Assembly (NCBI RefSeq): GCF_010550675.1
Contig: NZ_JAAGOA010000027.1
Location: 39,793-103,792, forward strand
Source: Phytoactinopolyspora halotolerans
GTDB taxonomy: Bacteria > Actinomycetota > Actinomycetes > Jiangellales > Jiangellaceae
Length of the DNA: 64,000 nucleotides
Direction of reading: 5' to 3'
The notes beneath the pieces were generated by a model that was not told the origin of the DNA, searched no databases, and worked only from the letters and a program-made list of their open reading frames with translations. Both the position numbers and the translations under genes were made by a program. Positions 25,297 through 32,726 of this stretch are shown in pieces; the stretch's first letter is position 1; every line of letters begins with the position of its first letter.

Positions 25297-25587
25297 TCAA
25301 GCCGACAGCGGGCGGATACCGTCCAGCGCGTCGCCGAGGTGGTCTTTCTCGACTTCGAGATCGAAGCGGGTCTGCAGATTGAGCCAGAAACGGTCCGTGG
25401 TCCCGAAGTAGCGTGCGAGACGCAGTGCGGTGTCTGCGGTGACTCGACGCTTGCCGTGCACGATCTCGTTGATCCGGCGTGGCGGTACGCCGATGGAAAT
25501 CGCCAAGTGGTGCTGGGTCACGCCCAGCGGCTCGAGGAACTCGTCCATGAGCACCTCGCCAGGGTGAATCGGTGCGATCCTCTCCAT
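25297..25587 (-). CDS. higA: HigA-family antitoxin
   Basis: A 96-residue XRE-type antitoxin beginning with the HigA/VapI signature HPGEVLMDEFLEPLGVTQHHLA and continuing INEIVHGKRRVTADTALRLARYFGTT. It neutralises the HigB toxin and represses the operon. The toxin gene lies 12 bases upstream, the usual higBA order. Length and motifs are normal, so the module looks intact. Confidence 0.92.
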   Translation of the reverse strand: MERIAPIHPGEVLMDEFLEPLGVTQHHLAISIGVPPRRINEIVHGKRRVTADTALRLARYFGTTDRFWLNLQTRFDLEVEKDHLGDALDGIRPLSA

Positions 25588-25599
25588 ACGGCACCCCTC

Positions 25600-25881
25600 C
25601 TAGTGATAGTCCACAATCTCGACCTCTTCCGGACCCGCCGTGGTCCAGACGAAGCAGATCCGCCACTGTTGGTTGATTCTGATGCTGTGCTGCCCTGCCC
25701 GATCTCCCTTCAGCAGCTCCAGCCGGTTGCCCGGTGGAACCCGCAGGTCGTCCAGCGACTCGGCAGCGTCCAACATCGCAAGCTTCCGCAAAGCGACTCG
25801 CTCGATCCGCGGGTCGAACCTCTTCACACGCTGCCGTGACCACAGTCGCTCGGCCGTGGTGCCCCGAAACGACCTGATCAC
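25600..25881 (-). CDS. higB: HigB-family (RelE-like) mRNA interferase toxin
   Basis: A 93-residue toxin of the HigB plasmid-maintenance family. The hallmarks are IRSFRGTTAERLW at the start, then RKLAMLDAAESLDDLRVPPGNRLELLKGDR, and HSIRINQQWRICFVW followed by VEIVDYH at the C-terminus. RelE-like toxins cleave mRNA on the ribosome. GTG 25881 follows GGTGGG and lies just after a palindrome; the open frame further upstream is not family-like. It forms an operon with higA. Confidence 0.92.
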   Translation of the reverse strand: MIRSFRGTTAERLWSRQRVKRFDPRIERVALRKLAMLDAAESLDDLRVPPGNRLELLKGDRAGQHSIRINQQWRICFVWTTAGPEEVEIVDYH

Positions 25882-25888
25882 CCCACCA

Positions 25889-25909
25889 GCATAACGCGAG
25901 GCGTTATGC
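25889..25909. promoter_or_regulatory. Palindromic higBA operator
   Basis: GCATAACGC, three bases, then GCGTTATGC: a perfect 9+3+9 inverted repeat directly upstream of the higB start and overlapping a TATGCT-like -10 element on the minus strand. It is the expected place for HigA autorepression. Confidence 0.75.
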
Positions 25910-26047
25910 CAAATCCACCCGCGCACGAGTAGCCCCGCAGGCTAGCGTTATCCGAACGAAGCGTGCGTCATTCCGTCGCGAGGGGATGACCTGTCAGTGC
26001 TGGCGCGCGTGTCGTCTGCCCGACCTGGCGGTCGCCGACTGAGCACT

Positions 26048-26431
26048 TCAGGACATGGCTCCGTTGCTCGATGTGATGCGCAGGTAATACCCGTCTGGAT
26101 CCAGGATCCGGAAGTCGCGGAGTCCCCACGGGCGTTGCTGCAGGTCCTCGTCGAGTGGCCACCCTCGGCTGACCACTCGATCTCGCTCAACGACGACGTC
26201 AGCCACCTCGAGCACGAGCTCAACACCGGTCGGAGGCCGCCGCCCCTGCGGATCAGCGACGGCGGGCCGCGCCGCCGCACCGATCCGAACGCTGCCCCGT
26301 TTCATCGAGACATACGGGCTCTCCGACTGCCGTTGATCCTGCACAACGGAGAAGCCCAGCACTCGTGTGTAGAAGTCCACACTCGCGTCCAGGTCAGCGG
26401 GGAAGATCTCAAACCGAAGAGCCATCGTCAT
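26048..26431 (-). CDS. VOC-fold (glyoxalase-like) protein
   Basis: A 127-residue vicinal-oxygen-chelate protein: LRFEIFPADLDASVDFYTRVLGF at the start, then VELVLEVADVVVERDRVVSRGW and FRILDPDGYYLRITSS near the end. Good VOC pattern; the metal-binding set is incomplete, so it may bind or sequester a ligand rather than catalyse. ATG 26431 follows GATGAGG; the upstream part of the frame is cysteine/arginine-rich and unlike the fold. Palindrome copy 6 lies about 95 bases upstream. Confidence 0.82.
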   Translation of the reverse strand: MTMALRFEIFPADLDASVDFYTRVLGFSVVQDQRQSESPYVSMKRGSVRIGAAARPAVADPQGRRPPTGVELVLEVADVVVERDRVVSRGWPLDEDLQQRPWGLRDFRILDPDGYYLRITSSNGAMS

Positions 26432-26524
26432 GGCCTCATCATGCCCTCGATGCCATGGCCGCGCTGTACCGCATCCGCAGCACCCGGCACGCTCGTCGGG
26501 CGTGAGCCAGCGTGCGAGGACAGC

Positions 26525-26569
26525 GAACGACATTGTGGTCGCGATGACGACCTCAACGCATGCTCGTTC
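26525..26569 (+). repeat. Dispersed palindrome, copy 6
   Basis: Copy 6, asymmetric form and close to consensus: GAACGACATTGTGGTCGCGA, TGACGACC, TCAACGCATGC and TCGTTC. It lies between the VOC gene start and the end of the GNAT gene, both on the minus strand. Confidence 0.9.
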
Positions 26570-26614
26570 CGATGGTGACTCGTGGCCAGCAGACGCGCAG
26601 CCGGACCCGGCCGC

Positions 26615-27190
26615 CTAAGCCCGTGCGACGGTCGTGCTCATCACGCAGTGGTTCTTGCCCTTGGGTCGCACGTACTCGAACCCGGCCTGCTCGAACAGGC
26701 TACGGGTACCGTTGTACAGAAAGGACGCCGAGATCTTCTTGCCCTGGGTGTCTTGCGGGTACGCCTCGACGACGCCACCACCGTCCGACGCGATCAGCTC
26801 AAGCGCGCCCCGAAGTGCGACCGCCGACACTCCCTTGCGGCGGTAGCGCTTGTCCACGAAGAAGCAGGTGATCCGGTAGTCCGGCAGCACGTCGACGCCG
26901 GCCTCGTACTCCTTGCGGTGGTAGATGCTCGGCAGCTCCGCTGGCGTGCCGTACTGACACCACCCCACGGCGACGTCCCCGTCGAAAGCCAGGGCAGCGT
27001 GCGTTCGGCCCTCGCGGACCATCCGCTCCTTGAGCCGACGGTTGCCTTCGGGACTCTGACCTCGCTCGTCGTCTGCTGGATGGAACCACAAGCACCAGCA
27101 GCCGCCCCACACGCCGTTGTGCCGTTCGGCCAATTCTGCGAACGCGTTCCACGTCGTGGGATCGAGCGGCCTGGTCGTGTACCCGTTCAC
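26615..27190 (-). CDS. GNAT-family N-acetyltransferase
   Basis: A 191-residue acetyltransferase starting at GTG 27190, which follows GGAGGTGAG at ideal spacing; the longer frame to 27409 is not family-like. GNAT motifs include AALAFDGDVAVGWCQYG (strand pair), ITCFFVDKRYRRKGVSAVALRGAL (acetyl-CoA binding, RRKGV) and SLFEQAGFEYVRPKG. The N-terminal WGGCWCLWF segment is typical of a group of actinobacterial acetyltransferases of unknown substrate. A single gene; the TetR gene ends about 140 bases upstream in the same orientation. Confidence 0.88.
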   Translation of the reverse strand: MNGYTTRPLDPTTWNAFAELAERHNGVWGGCWCLWFHPADDERGQSPEGNRRLKERMVREGRTHAALAFDGDVAVGWCQYGTPAELPSIYHRKEYEAGVDVLPDYRITCFFVDKRYRRKGVSAVALRGALELIASDGGGVVEAYPQDTQGKKISASFLYNGTRSLFEQAGFEYVRPKGKNHCVMSTTVARA

Positions 27191-27326
27191 GTTTTTCTCA
27201 CCTCCGACCATGCAACGCATAGTAAAGAGTGACCCGGACGATCCACGCCCGCAATATCGGTCCCTCATCGCACAGCCGAGAAAGGCCGACGCTGGAACCA
27301 CCCCGGCGCACCACGCGTCTGGAGCG

Positions 27327-27938
27327 TCAGGTGCGGGGTCCGACCGTCGCCATTGCGCGGTCGATTGCGTCGGCGAAGGAACCCTGCCCGCCGGAGGCGA
27401 GCCAGGCACGCTGCCCCGCCACGAGGCATCCGAACGCGGCAGCGGTCAGGGCGTGCGGCGCCGGGTCGTCGGCGTCGTAGGGTTCACCGGCCCGCTCAGC
27501 TCGTTCGAGCAGTTCCACGACGACGGCGTCCTGCATCCGCTGCAGCTTCTGGAGGTAACCGGCGAACAGGGCGGGGGTCTCGAACACCACTCGATGAATC
27601 GGTTCCACCATCTGCTCGTGCCCCGGCGTCTGGGCGAGGGAGACCAGCACATCGAACATGTGACGGAGCGACGTCCACACGCCTTCATCGGCCGGACGAG
27701 CACGCAGAGCCGCAAGCATGTCGTCCACGACGAGGTCGAACTTGCCGAGGACGATCTCCTCCTTGCTCGCGAAGTAGCGGAAGACGCTGCGCTGAGACAT
27801 TCCGGTGGCCGCCGCGATGTCGTCGATGGTCGTGCGCTCGAAACCGCGCTCCACGAACAACACATTGGCGGCCTCGGCGATCTCCCGCTGCACCGCGCGC
27901 CGGGTGCGCTCACGGAGGCCGAGTTGCATCTCGCTCAT
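27327..27938 (-). CDS. TetR-family repressor
   Basis: A 203-residue TetR regulator. The helix-turn-helix is at about 18-62 (REIAEAANVLFVERGFERTTIDDIAAATGMSQRSVFRYFASKEEI is the recognition region, quoted only to locate it: key residues T36, T37, G46 and F53). The rest is helical ligand-binding domain. It is divergent from the SDR gene, and the palindrome at 27971 sits between them, the classic TetR arrangement. It probably represses itself and the SDR gene until an unknown ligand binds. Confidence 0.92.
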   Translation of the reverse strand: MSEMQLGLRERTRRAVQREIAEAANVLFVERGFERTTIDDIAAATGMSQRSVFRYFASKEEIVLGKFDLVVDDMLAALRARPADEGVWTSLRHMFDVLVSLAQTPGHEQMVEPIHRVVFETPALFAGYLQKLQRMQDAVVVELLERAERAGEPYDADDPAPHALTAAAFGCLVAGQRAWLASGGQGSFADAIDRAMATVGPRT

Positions 27939-27970
27939 GATCCCTCCACCCTAGCAGGGTAAGTCGACTG

Positions 27971-27987
27971 TGGCAGTCTCTGCCACG
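27971..27987. promoter_or_regulatory. GTGGCAG-TCT-CTGCCAC operator between tetR and SDR genes
   Basis: A perfect 7+3+7 inverted repeat 33 bases from the TetR start and about 50 bases before the SDR start. TGGCAN-type dyads are common TetR operators. TTGACA at 28002-28007 next to it may be the SDR -35 box. Confidence 0.75.
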
Positions 27988-28037
27988 TTCGGCGTAAGCT
28001 GTTGACACACAGTCGGCCATTGCATCAGAGGCGGAAC

Positions 28038-28868
28038 ATGAACCAAGGCAAGACAATCGTCATCACTGGCGCCAGCGACGGCATCGGCGCCGCGTCGGCC
28101 CGTCAGCTTCACCGGGAAGGCCATCGCGTCGTGGTCGTCGGGCGCTCCCCGGAGAAGACCCCGGCAGTCGCACGCGAGATCGGCGCGGACCACTACCTCG
28201 CCGACTTCACCTGCCTAGACGAGGTACGCAAGCTCGCCACCGACCTCGACACCGCGTACCCCCGCATCGACGTGCTCGCGAACAACGCCGGTGGCGTCTT
28301 CGGCGATCGCGCCAAGACCGTCGACGGCTTCGAGAGGACCTTCCAGATCAACCATCTGGCGCCCTTCCTCCTCACCACTCTGCTGATCGACAAGCTGGCC
28401 GCATCGCGAGCGACAGTGATCCAGACATCGAGCGTCGCCGCGCGTTTGGCCCGCAAACTCGACATCGACGACCTCAACCACGACCGTGAGTTCAACCCGC
28501 TCCGGGCGTACTACGCCGCCAAGCTGGAGAACATCTTGTTCACGAAGGAGCTGCATCGCCGGTACCACTCACGCGGCATCTCCGCCGCCGCGTTCCACCC
28601 CGGCAACGTCGCAACGAGCTTCGGCACCCAGTCCGAGAGCCGGCTGATGAAGTTCATCACCACGAACCGTGTCACCCGCGCCACGCTGATCACACCGGAG
28701 AAGGGCGCAGACCAGCTGGTCTGGCTCGCGCAGAGCGAACCCGGCACCGACTGGGAACCCGGTGCCTACTATGAGAAGCGCAAGCGCGCCAAGCGGGTCA
28801 ATCGGCAGGCGCTCGATGACGACCTGGCACGTCGGCTGTGGGATCGGTCCGACGAACTGTTGGCGTGA
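28038..28868 (+). CDS. Short-chain dehydrogenase/reductase
   Basis: A 276-residue classical SDR. Cofactor motif TGASDGIG at 10-17, NNAGG at 82-86, the catalytic serine around 131-132 (QTSSVAA) and Y158/K162 in AYYAAKLENILF. The arrangement with KLENILFTKELHRR is close to the WW-domain oxidoreductase/retinol-dehydrogenase-like group. ATG 28038 follows AGAGGCGGAAC. The substrate is unknown; the TetR gene opposite suggests detoxification or catabolism of an inducing compound. Confidence 0.9.
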   Translation: MNQGKTIVITGASDGIGAASARQLHREGHRVVVVGRSPEKTPAVAREIGADHYLADFTCLDEVRKLATDLDTAYPRIDVLANNAGGVFGDRAKTVDGFERTFQINHLAPFLLTTLLIDKLAASRATVIQTSSVAARLARKLDIDDLNHDREFNPLRAYYAAKLENILFTKELHRRYHSRGISAAAFHPGNVATSFGTQSESRLMKFITTNRVTRATLITPEKGADQLVWLAQSEPGTDWEPGAYYEKRKRAKRVNRQALDDDLARRLWDRSDELLA

Positions 28869-29162
28869 GTGGGGCCTGCAGTCGGGCCGGGAATCGCGTG
28901 GGAGCCAGCCTGCCGGAATGGGCGAGCCCCGCGTGCTGCGGCACAGCGGTCAACGAGGCATTACCAGTGCTAGGTGATGGGCACGTCTGACGGAGACGTG
29001 AACGAACGACATCGTCGTCACGATGACGACGACAATGCATGCTCTTCAGGCGGAAAGCCACACTCGTGCACGACCTCCTCCGCCAAGACCGCGACGCCGA
29101 TGAGCGTCAGCTCATCGGGTGAGCACCGCCGCCGCCAGCAGCCGGCGGCGCGCCGCCGACAC
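28869..29162. other. Intergenic region with palindrome copy 7
   Basis: This interval after the SDR gene has no intact gene. It contains palindrome copy 7 and, further on, GC-rich sequence leading to a pseudogene remnant. Confidence 0.35.
29004..29047 (+). repeat. Dispersed palindrome, copy 7
   Basis: Copy 7, asymmetric form, one base shorter: GAACGACATCGTCGTCACGA, TGACGACG, ACAATGCATGC and TCTTC. It shares its upstream flank (CGTGA, one variable base, CGAACGACATCGT) with copy 8, suggesting these two are recent relatives. Confidence 0.88.
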
Positions 29163-29337
29163 TCAGCCGGCAGTGGTGTGAAGGTCCGGGTGACGAAAGA
29201 TCTCCGCCGTCTGCGCATCTGCCGGGTAGTATGACTCGATCGCTCTCTCATCCAGCAGGATGTCCTGGGACGACCCGAACGGGGTGATGGTCGAGAACCT
29301 GCTGACGGTATCGACATGGCTCGCCGACGGTCACCAC
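29163..29337 (-). pseudogene. Decayed duplicate of the MmyB-like XRE gene
   Basis: This stretch matches both ends of the intact XRE gene at 31390-32175 with the middle missing. From 29163 to about 29300 it encodes the last 45 or so codons (ending AEIFRHPDLHTTAG and a TGA, against AEIFRHLDVRATAG in the intact gene). At 29319-29350 it matches the first codons (GTGACCGTCGGCGAG) and about ten bases of the upstream SnoaL gene's end. More than 600 bases are deleted between them. It is therefore a remnant of a duplicated SnoaL-XRE unit. Confidence 0.8.
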
Positions 29338-29385
29338 GACACAAGACCATGGGCACCGCGGCGATTCACCGTGCTTTCGGCGAAC

Positions 29386-30372
29386 TCAGACCGACTCGCG
29401 CGGTTGGAAGGCTCGGCGATAGGCATGAGGAGACATCTTGACGCGCCGAGTGAAATGCTGCCGCAGATTGATACCGGTGCCGAATCCACAATGTCTGGCG
29501 ATCTCTTCGACAGACAATGCCGAGGTTTCGAGGAGTTGCTGGGCATGGCGCACGCGCTGGGTCAGAAGCCATTGCAGCGGCGTCGTTCCCGTTTGTTCAC
29601 GGAATCGCCGGTTGACGGTGCGGGTACTCATGGCCGCGTGTCGCGCGATGTCGGACAGCGTCAGCGGCTCCCCCAGGTGGTCCTGCATCCACCGCATTGT
29701 CGGCTCCAGCGAGCCGCTTTCACCAGTAGGTTCCTGATGCACGATGAACTGCGCCTGTCCGCCGTCGCGCTGCGGGGCGATCACAATATGACGGGCGGTC
29801 TCCGCGGCGACCGTTGCACCGAAATCCTTACGCACCATGTGAATACACAGATCGAGCCCGGTGGCGGCTCCGGCCGACGTGAGCACGTCCCCTTCGTCGA
29901 CGAATAGCACGTGGGGATCGATCTCGACGTGAGGGAATCGCTGAGCGAACGCCTCCGTGGAAGTCCAGTGTGTCGTCGCTCGCCGCCCGTCGAGCAGTCC
30001 CGCGGCTGCGAGGACGAAGGCGCCACAGCAGATCGAAGCGATCCTGGCACCGCGGCGATGTGCCTGACGCAGGACGTCGAGCACCTCGGCTGGGGGTTCG
30101 ATGTCCGTGCGGATCCCAGGGACGATCACTGTGTCGGCGGTCAGCACTGCAGCCAGGTCGTGCGGCGCGGTAAGGCGGAACATCTCCGCTGCTGAGCGGC
30201 CGACGACGACGAGATCAGGTCGCTCACCGCACACGAACACCTCGTACAGCGGAGCGCCGAACACCGCACCGGCCGGCTTCTCCGCCGAATGGGCGGTACC
30301 GAACACCTGACCAGGGATCGCCAGCTCCAGGCTCTTCACATAATTCGCGGCCAGGACCGCGACGCGATGCAT
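29386..30372 (-). CDS. GlxA-family regulator (DJ-1/PfpI domain plus AraC domain)
   Basis: A 328-residue regulator. Residues 1-185 form a DJ-1/PfpI-like domain with the nucleophile-elbow motif SICCGAFVLAAAGLLDGRRATTHW (cysteines 115 and 116). Residues about 220-320 form an AraC double helix-turn-helix (LTLSDIARHAAMSTRTVNRRF, then SVEEIARHCGFGTGINLRQHF). Relatives include GlxA and arginine/carnitine regulators such as ArgR and CdhR. The target is unknown. A small membrane-protein frame begins divergently upstream. Confidence 0.92.
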   Translation of the reverse strand: MHRVAVLAANYVKSLELAIPGQVFGTAHSAEKPAGAVFGAPLYEVFVCGERPDLVVVGRSAAEMFRLTAPHDLAAVLTADTVIVPGIRTDIEPPAEVLDVLRQAHRRGARIASICCGAFVLAAAGLLDGRRATTHWTSTEAFAQRFPHVEIDPHVLFVDEGDVLTSAGAATGLDLCIHMVRKDFGATVAAETARHIVIAPQRDGGQAQFIVHQEPTGESGSLEPTMRWMQDHLGEPLTLSDIARHAAMSTRTVNRRFREQTGTTPLQWLLTQRVRHAQQLLETSALSVEEIARHCGFGTGINLRQHFTRRVKMSPHAYRRAFQPRESV

Positions 30373-30434
30373 GGCGAGAATCTATCGCAGATGGGCATTC
30401 TTGTCACTGTTCGAGTCCGCAGAGCTTCGCGACG

Positions 30435-30575
30435 ATGGTCCCTGTGCTCGTCCTCCTCCAGGTCGTGATCCACCTCATAGGGCTGCTCGTGGTCATCCTG
30501 ACCGGCTGGCTTGTCGACCAGGTGCTACGGCCACCGGACCGCCGTCCAGTGAAGCGGCCAAAGCGTGAAGGGTGA
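30435..30575 (+). CDS. Possible 46-residue membrane peptide
   Basis: A small frame, ATG 30435 to TGA 30573-30575. It encodes a single hydrophobic segment (residues about 4-27, LVLLQVVIHLIGLLVVILTG) followed by a strongly basic, proline-rich tail (PPDRRPVKRPKRE). The pattern is typical of small bitopic membrane proteins. No strong ribosome site is visible, and no homology can be tested by eye. It is divergent from the GlxA-family gene. Confidence 0.4.
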   Translation: MVPVLVLLQVVIHLIGLLVVILTGWLVDQVLRPPDRRPVKRPKREG

Positions 30576-30623
30576 CATCTGCCGACCCACGCCGCGTCCC
30601 ATGCCGCTGGCTCGCACGTGAGC

Positions 30624-30668
30624 GAACGACATCGTGGTCACGATGGCGACCACAATGCATGCTCAATC
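30624..30668 (+). repeat. Dispersed palindrome, copy 8
   Basis: Copy 8, asymmetric form with a decayed right end: GAACGACATCGTGGTCACGA, TGGCGACC, ACAATGCATGC, then TCAATC instead of TCGTTC. It is between the GlxA-family gene start and the end of the VanZ gene. Confidence 0.85.
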
Positions 30669-30726
30669 CGCCGAAAAGCGACGGTGGCCGCAGGATGGGA
30701 CATGCGCCCGGCGTTGACGCGGGCGT

Positions 30727-31218
30727 TCAGACGGGGTGCCGATGCCGTCCGGATCGGGCGAGGCGCAGCGCGATGACCGCCAAGACCGCCCCCAAGCACG
30801 CACCGAGGGTGTTGGCGAGCCAGTCGTTGCTCGAGCAGCTCCGTCCGAGCACGGTCGCGAAGGCTTGAACCGCCTCCACCAGGACGGAAGCGCCGCTGGC
30901 AGCGAGAAGCATCACCAGCGGCCGCCGGGTCACGACGCCGGCCAGCAGCACCACGGGAACGAACAGGATCACATTCCCCATGAGCTCAACTGCACCGAGC
31001 GTCGGGACGCTCCACTCCATGGTGCAGCCGACCGCAAGCTCACGGCCCGTGGGAACGAATGCGAGCAATGCCACTGCGAGGATCGACAACGCGAGCAGCA
31101 CTCGCGCGATCTGTGGCCGCGGCATCAGCCACGCACCGACAACGGGACCCAGCACCACCAACGCCACGAGTCCGACCGTCGTCATCCACGGATGCTCGAC
31201 GAGGACGGTGCTGATCAC
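30727..31218 (-). CDS. VanZ-family membrane protein
   Basis: A 163-residue membrane protein with about five hydrophobic helices. The VanZ signature is clear: ELMGNVILFVPVVLLAG, then SVLVEAVQAF and SCSSNDWLANTLGACLG. VanZ proteins reduce glycopeptide binding in enterococci, but most actinobacterial members have no known role. It follows the XRE gene on the same strand after about 170 bases. Confidence 0.88.
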   Translation of the reverse strand: MISTVLVEHPWMTTVGLVALVVLGPVVGAWLMPRPQIARVLLALSILAVALLAFVPTGRELAVGCTMEWSVPTLGAVELMGNVILFVPVVLLAGVVTRRPLVMLLAASGASVLVEAVQAFATVLGRSCSSNDWLANTLGACLGAVLAVIALRLARSGRHRHPV

Positions 31219-31389
31219 GGAGCGACCCTACACAGCCGTCGACGCCGACGAGCGTTCGACACCTCGGAGTGGGACCGCCTCGTGGTCGCATCGTGCGCCG
31301 ACGATCGGCCCCGGCATGCCATGGTGAGGCGGCCGTCGCCGTTGTTGCGGGGAGCGCGCCGTTCGGCCGTCATCGGCGCGCTCCGACGC

Positions 31390-32175
31390 TCAGCCGGCGG
31401 TGGCGCGGACGTCCAGGTGACGGAAGATCTCCGCGGTCTGCGCATCCGCCGGGTAGTACGACTCGATAGCGATCTCGTCCAACGTGATGTCCTGCGGCGT
31501 CCCGAACGTGGTGATGGTCGAGAACAGCTTGAGGTCATATCCGCGGTGGCGGATGATCATCGGGATGGCGATCTCGGATTCGATCGGGACGGTTGTCGCG
31601 TCGTCGCCGGCGTCGGAGGCGAGCAACTCGTCGTACAAGGCGGCGAGCTCCGGATCCCAGGCCTGCGCGAGTTGCCGGGACAGCCGCGCGCGGATGACGG
31701 CGCGCGCCTGAGCGAAGTTGACGATCTTCGGAGCCAGGCCGCGCGGATGCAAACCCAGCCGCACCATGTTGACAGGCGGCTTCAGCAGCTCCGGATCGAC
31801 GTCGCCGAAGAACGGATCGACGGCGTCGTTCGTCAGGACGATGTTCCACCGCCGATCGATCACCAAGGCCGGGTACGGCTCGTGCGCGCGCAGCACGGCG
31901 ACGACGGCGTCATGCGCCGCCTCGAGATCGCACCCGGTGAGCGGACGTTCCCGATACCGGGGCGCGTGACCGGCGGCGAACAACAGTCGATTTCGGTCAC
32001 GCAGCGGCACGTCGAGCTGCGCGGCGAGCCGGAGGACCATGTCCGCGCTCGGCCGGGACTTGCCTGTCTCGACCAGGCTGACGTGCCGCGCCGAGACGTC
32101 GGCGGCGAGAGCCAGATCAAGCTGGCTCATCCGCCGACGCTTCCGCCACTCGCGTAACAGCTCGCCGACGGTCAC
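31390..32175 (-). CDS. MmyB-like XRE-family regulator
   Basis: A 261-residue regulator starting at GTG 32175 (or GTG 32178), overlapping the SnoaL gene stop (GTGA). Residues 5-60 form the XRE helix-turn-helix (MSQLDLALAADVSARHVSLVETGKSRPS is located here). Residues about 95-255 form the MmyB-like ligand-binding domain with YPALVIDRRWNIVLTNDAV and IIRHRGYDLKLFSTITTFGTPQD. This class is abundant in actinomycetes and usually controls an adjacent enzyme gene, here probably SnoaL-like. A degraded partial copy lies at 29163. Confidence 0.9.
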   Translation of the reverse strand: MTVGELLREWRKRRRMSQLDLALAADVSARHVSLVETGKSRPSADMVLRLAAQLDVPLRDRNRLLFAAGHAPRYRERPLTGCDLEAAHDAVVAVLRAHEPYPALVIDRRWNIVLTNDAVDPFFGDVDPELLKPPVNMVRLGLHPRGLAPKIVNFAQARAVIRARLSRQLAQAWDPELAALYDELLASDAGDDATTVPIESEIAIPMIIRHRGYDLKLFSTITTFGTPQDITLDEIAIESYYPADAQTAEIFRHLDVRATAG

Positions 32176-32558
32176 CACGGCACAAGACTGTGGGCGGCGG
32201 GGTCGCGGTCGGTCTCCGGCAACGGCTGGAAAACTTCGCCGTGCTCCACGATCAGGCCATCCTCGAGCCGGTAGATGTCGACGACGGCGATCCAATGGCT
32301 CTCCCACGGCAGCCAGCGCCGCGACAGCATGGTCACGTGGTCGCCCTCGGCCAGCACATGATGGACCTCGATCTTCATGTCGGCCACCGGGAGTTGACGC
32401 ACGGTGGCGATCCAGTCGGCCTTGTTCGACGTCACCACGCCCGGTCCGTGGTCGACGAAGTCGTCGTGCAGGTACGCCGCCGCAGCGTCGACACCGCCCG
32501 CGCCGAACAGCTCGCCGATGGCCTTCTCAACGATGCTCTTGTTGTTCTCGATGCTCAT
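32172..32558 (-). CDS. SnoaL-like (NTF2-fold) protein
   Basis: A 128-residue NTF2-fold protein: IENNKSIVEKAIGELFGAGG, then YLHDDFVDHGPGV, then HHVLAEGDHVTMLSRRWLP and VVDIYRLEDGLIVEHGEVFQPLPE. The ester-cyclase/SnoaL group includes polyketide cyclases and many uncharacterised small-molecule isomerases. The start at ATG 32558 is chosen from the family N-terminus; an earlier start at 32600 is possible. It is first in an operon with the XRE regulator. Confidence 0.85.
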   Translation of the reverse strand: MSIENNKSIVEKAIGELFGAGGVDAAAAYLHDDFVDHGPGVVTSNKADWIATVRQLPVADMKIEVHHVLAEGDHVTMLSRRWLPWESHWIAVVDIYRLEDGLIVEHGEVFQPLPETDRDPAAHSLVPW

Positions 32559-32630
32559 GGCGGCAAGTCTTACCGGCGGGGTGCGCGTTGTCGATGACAT
32601 CGCATTTCATGGTGACGCCTGCATCGAGCC

Positions 32631-32676
32631 AGCGAACGACATTGTGGTCGTGATCACGGCCACGATGTCGTTCGCT
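32631..32676. repeat. Dispersed palindrome, copy 9 (symmetric short/short form)
   Basis: Copy 9 has two short arms: AGCGAACGACATTGTGGTCG, TGA/TCA centre, then CGGCCACGATGTCGTTCGCT. It lacks the GCATGC element of the asymmetric copies and is almost symmetric over 46 bases. It lies between the divergent SnoaL and epoxide hydrolase starts. Confidence 0.88.
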
Positions 32677-32726
32677 TCACAGCGTGGCGTGCGGCACGGT
32701 GCTCCGCACGCCATAGGCTGAGTCTC

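Noticed and set aside
30736..32157. Long plus-strand frame across the VanZ and XRE genes
   Set aside because: Antisense to two well-supported genes and low in hydrophobic, domain-like segments.
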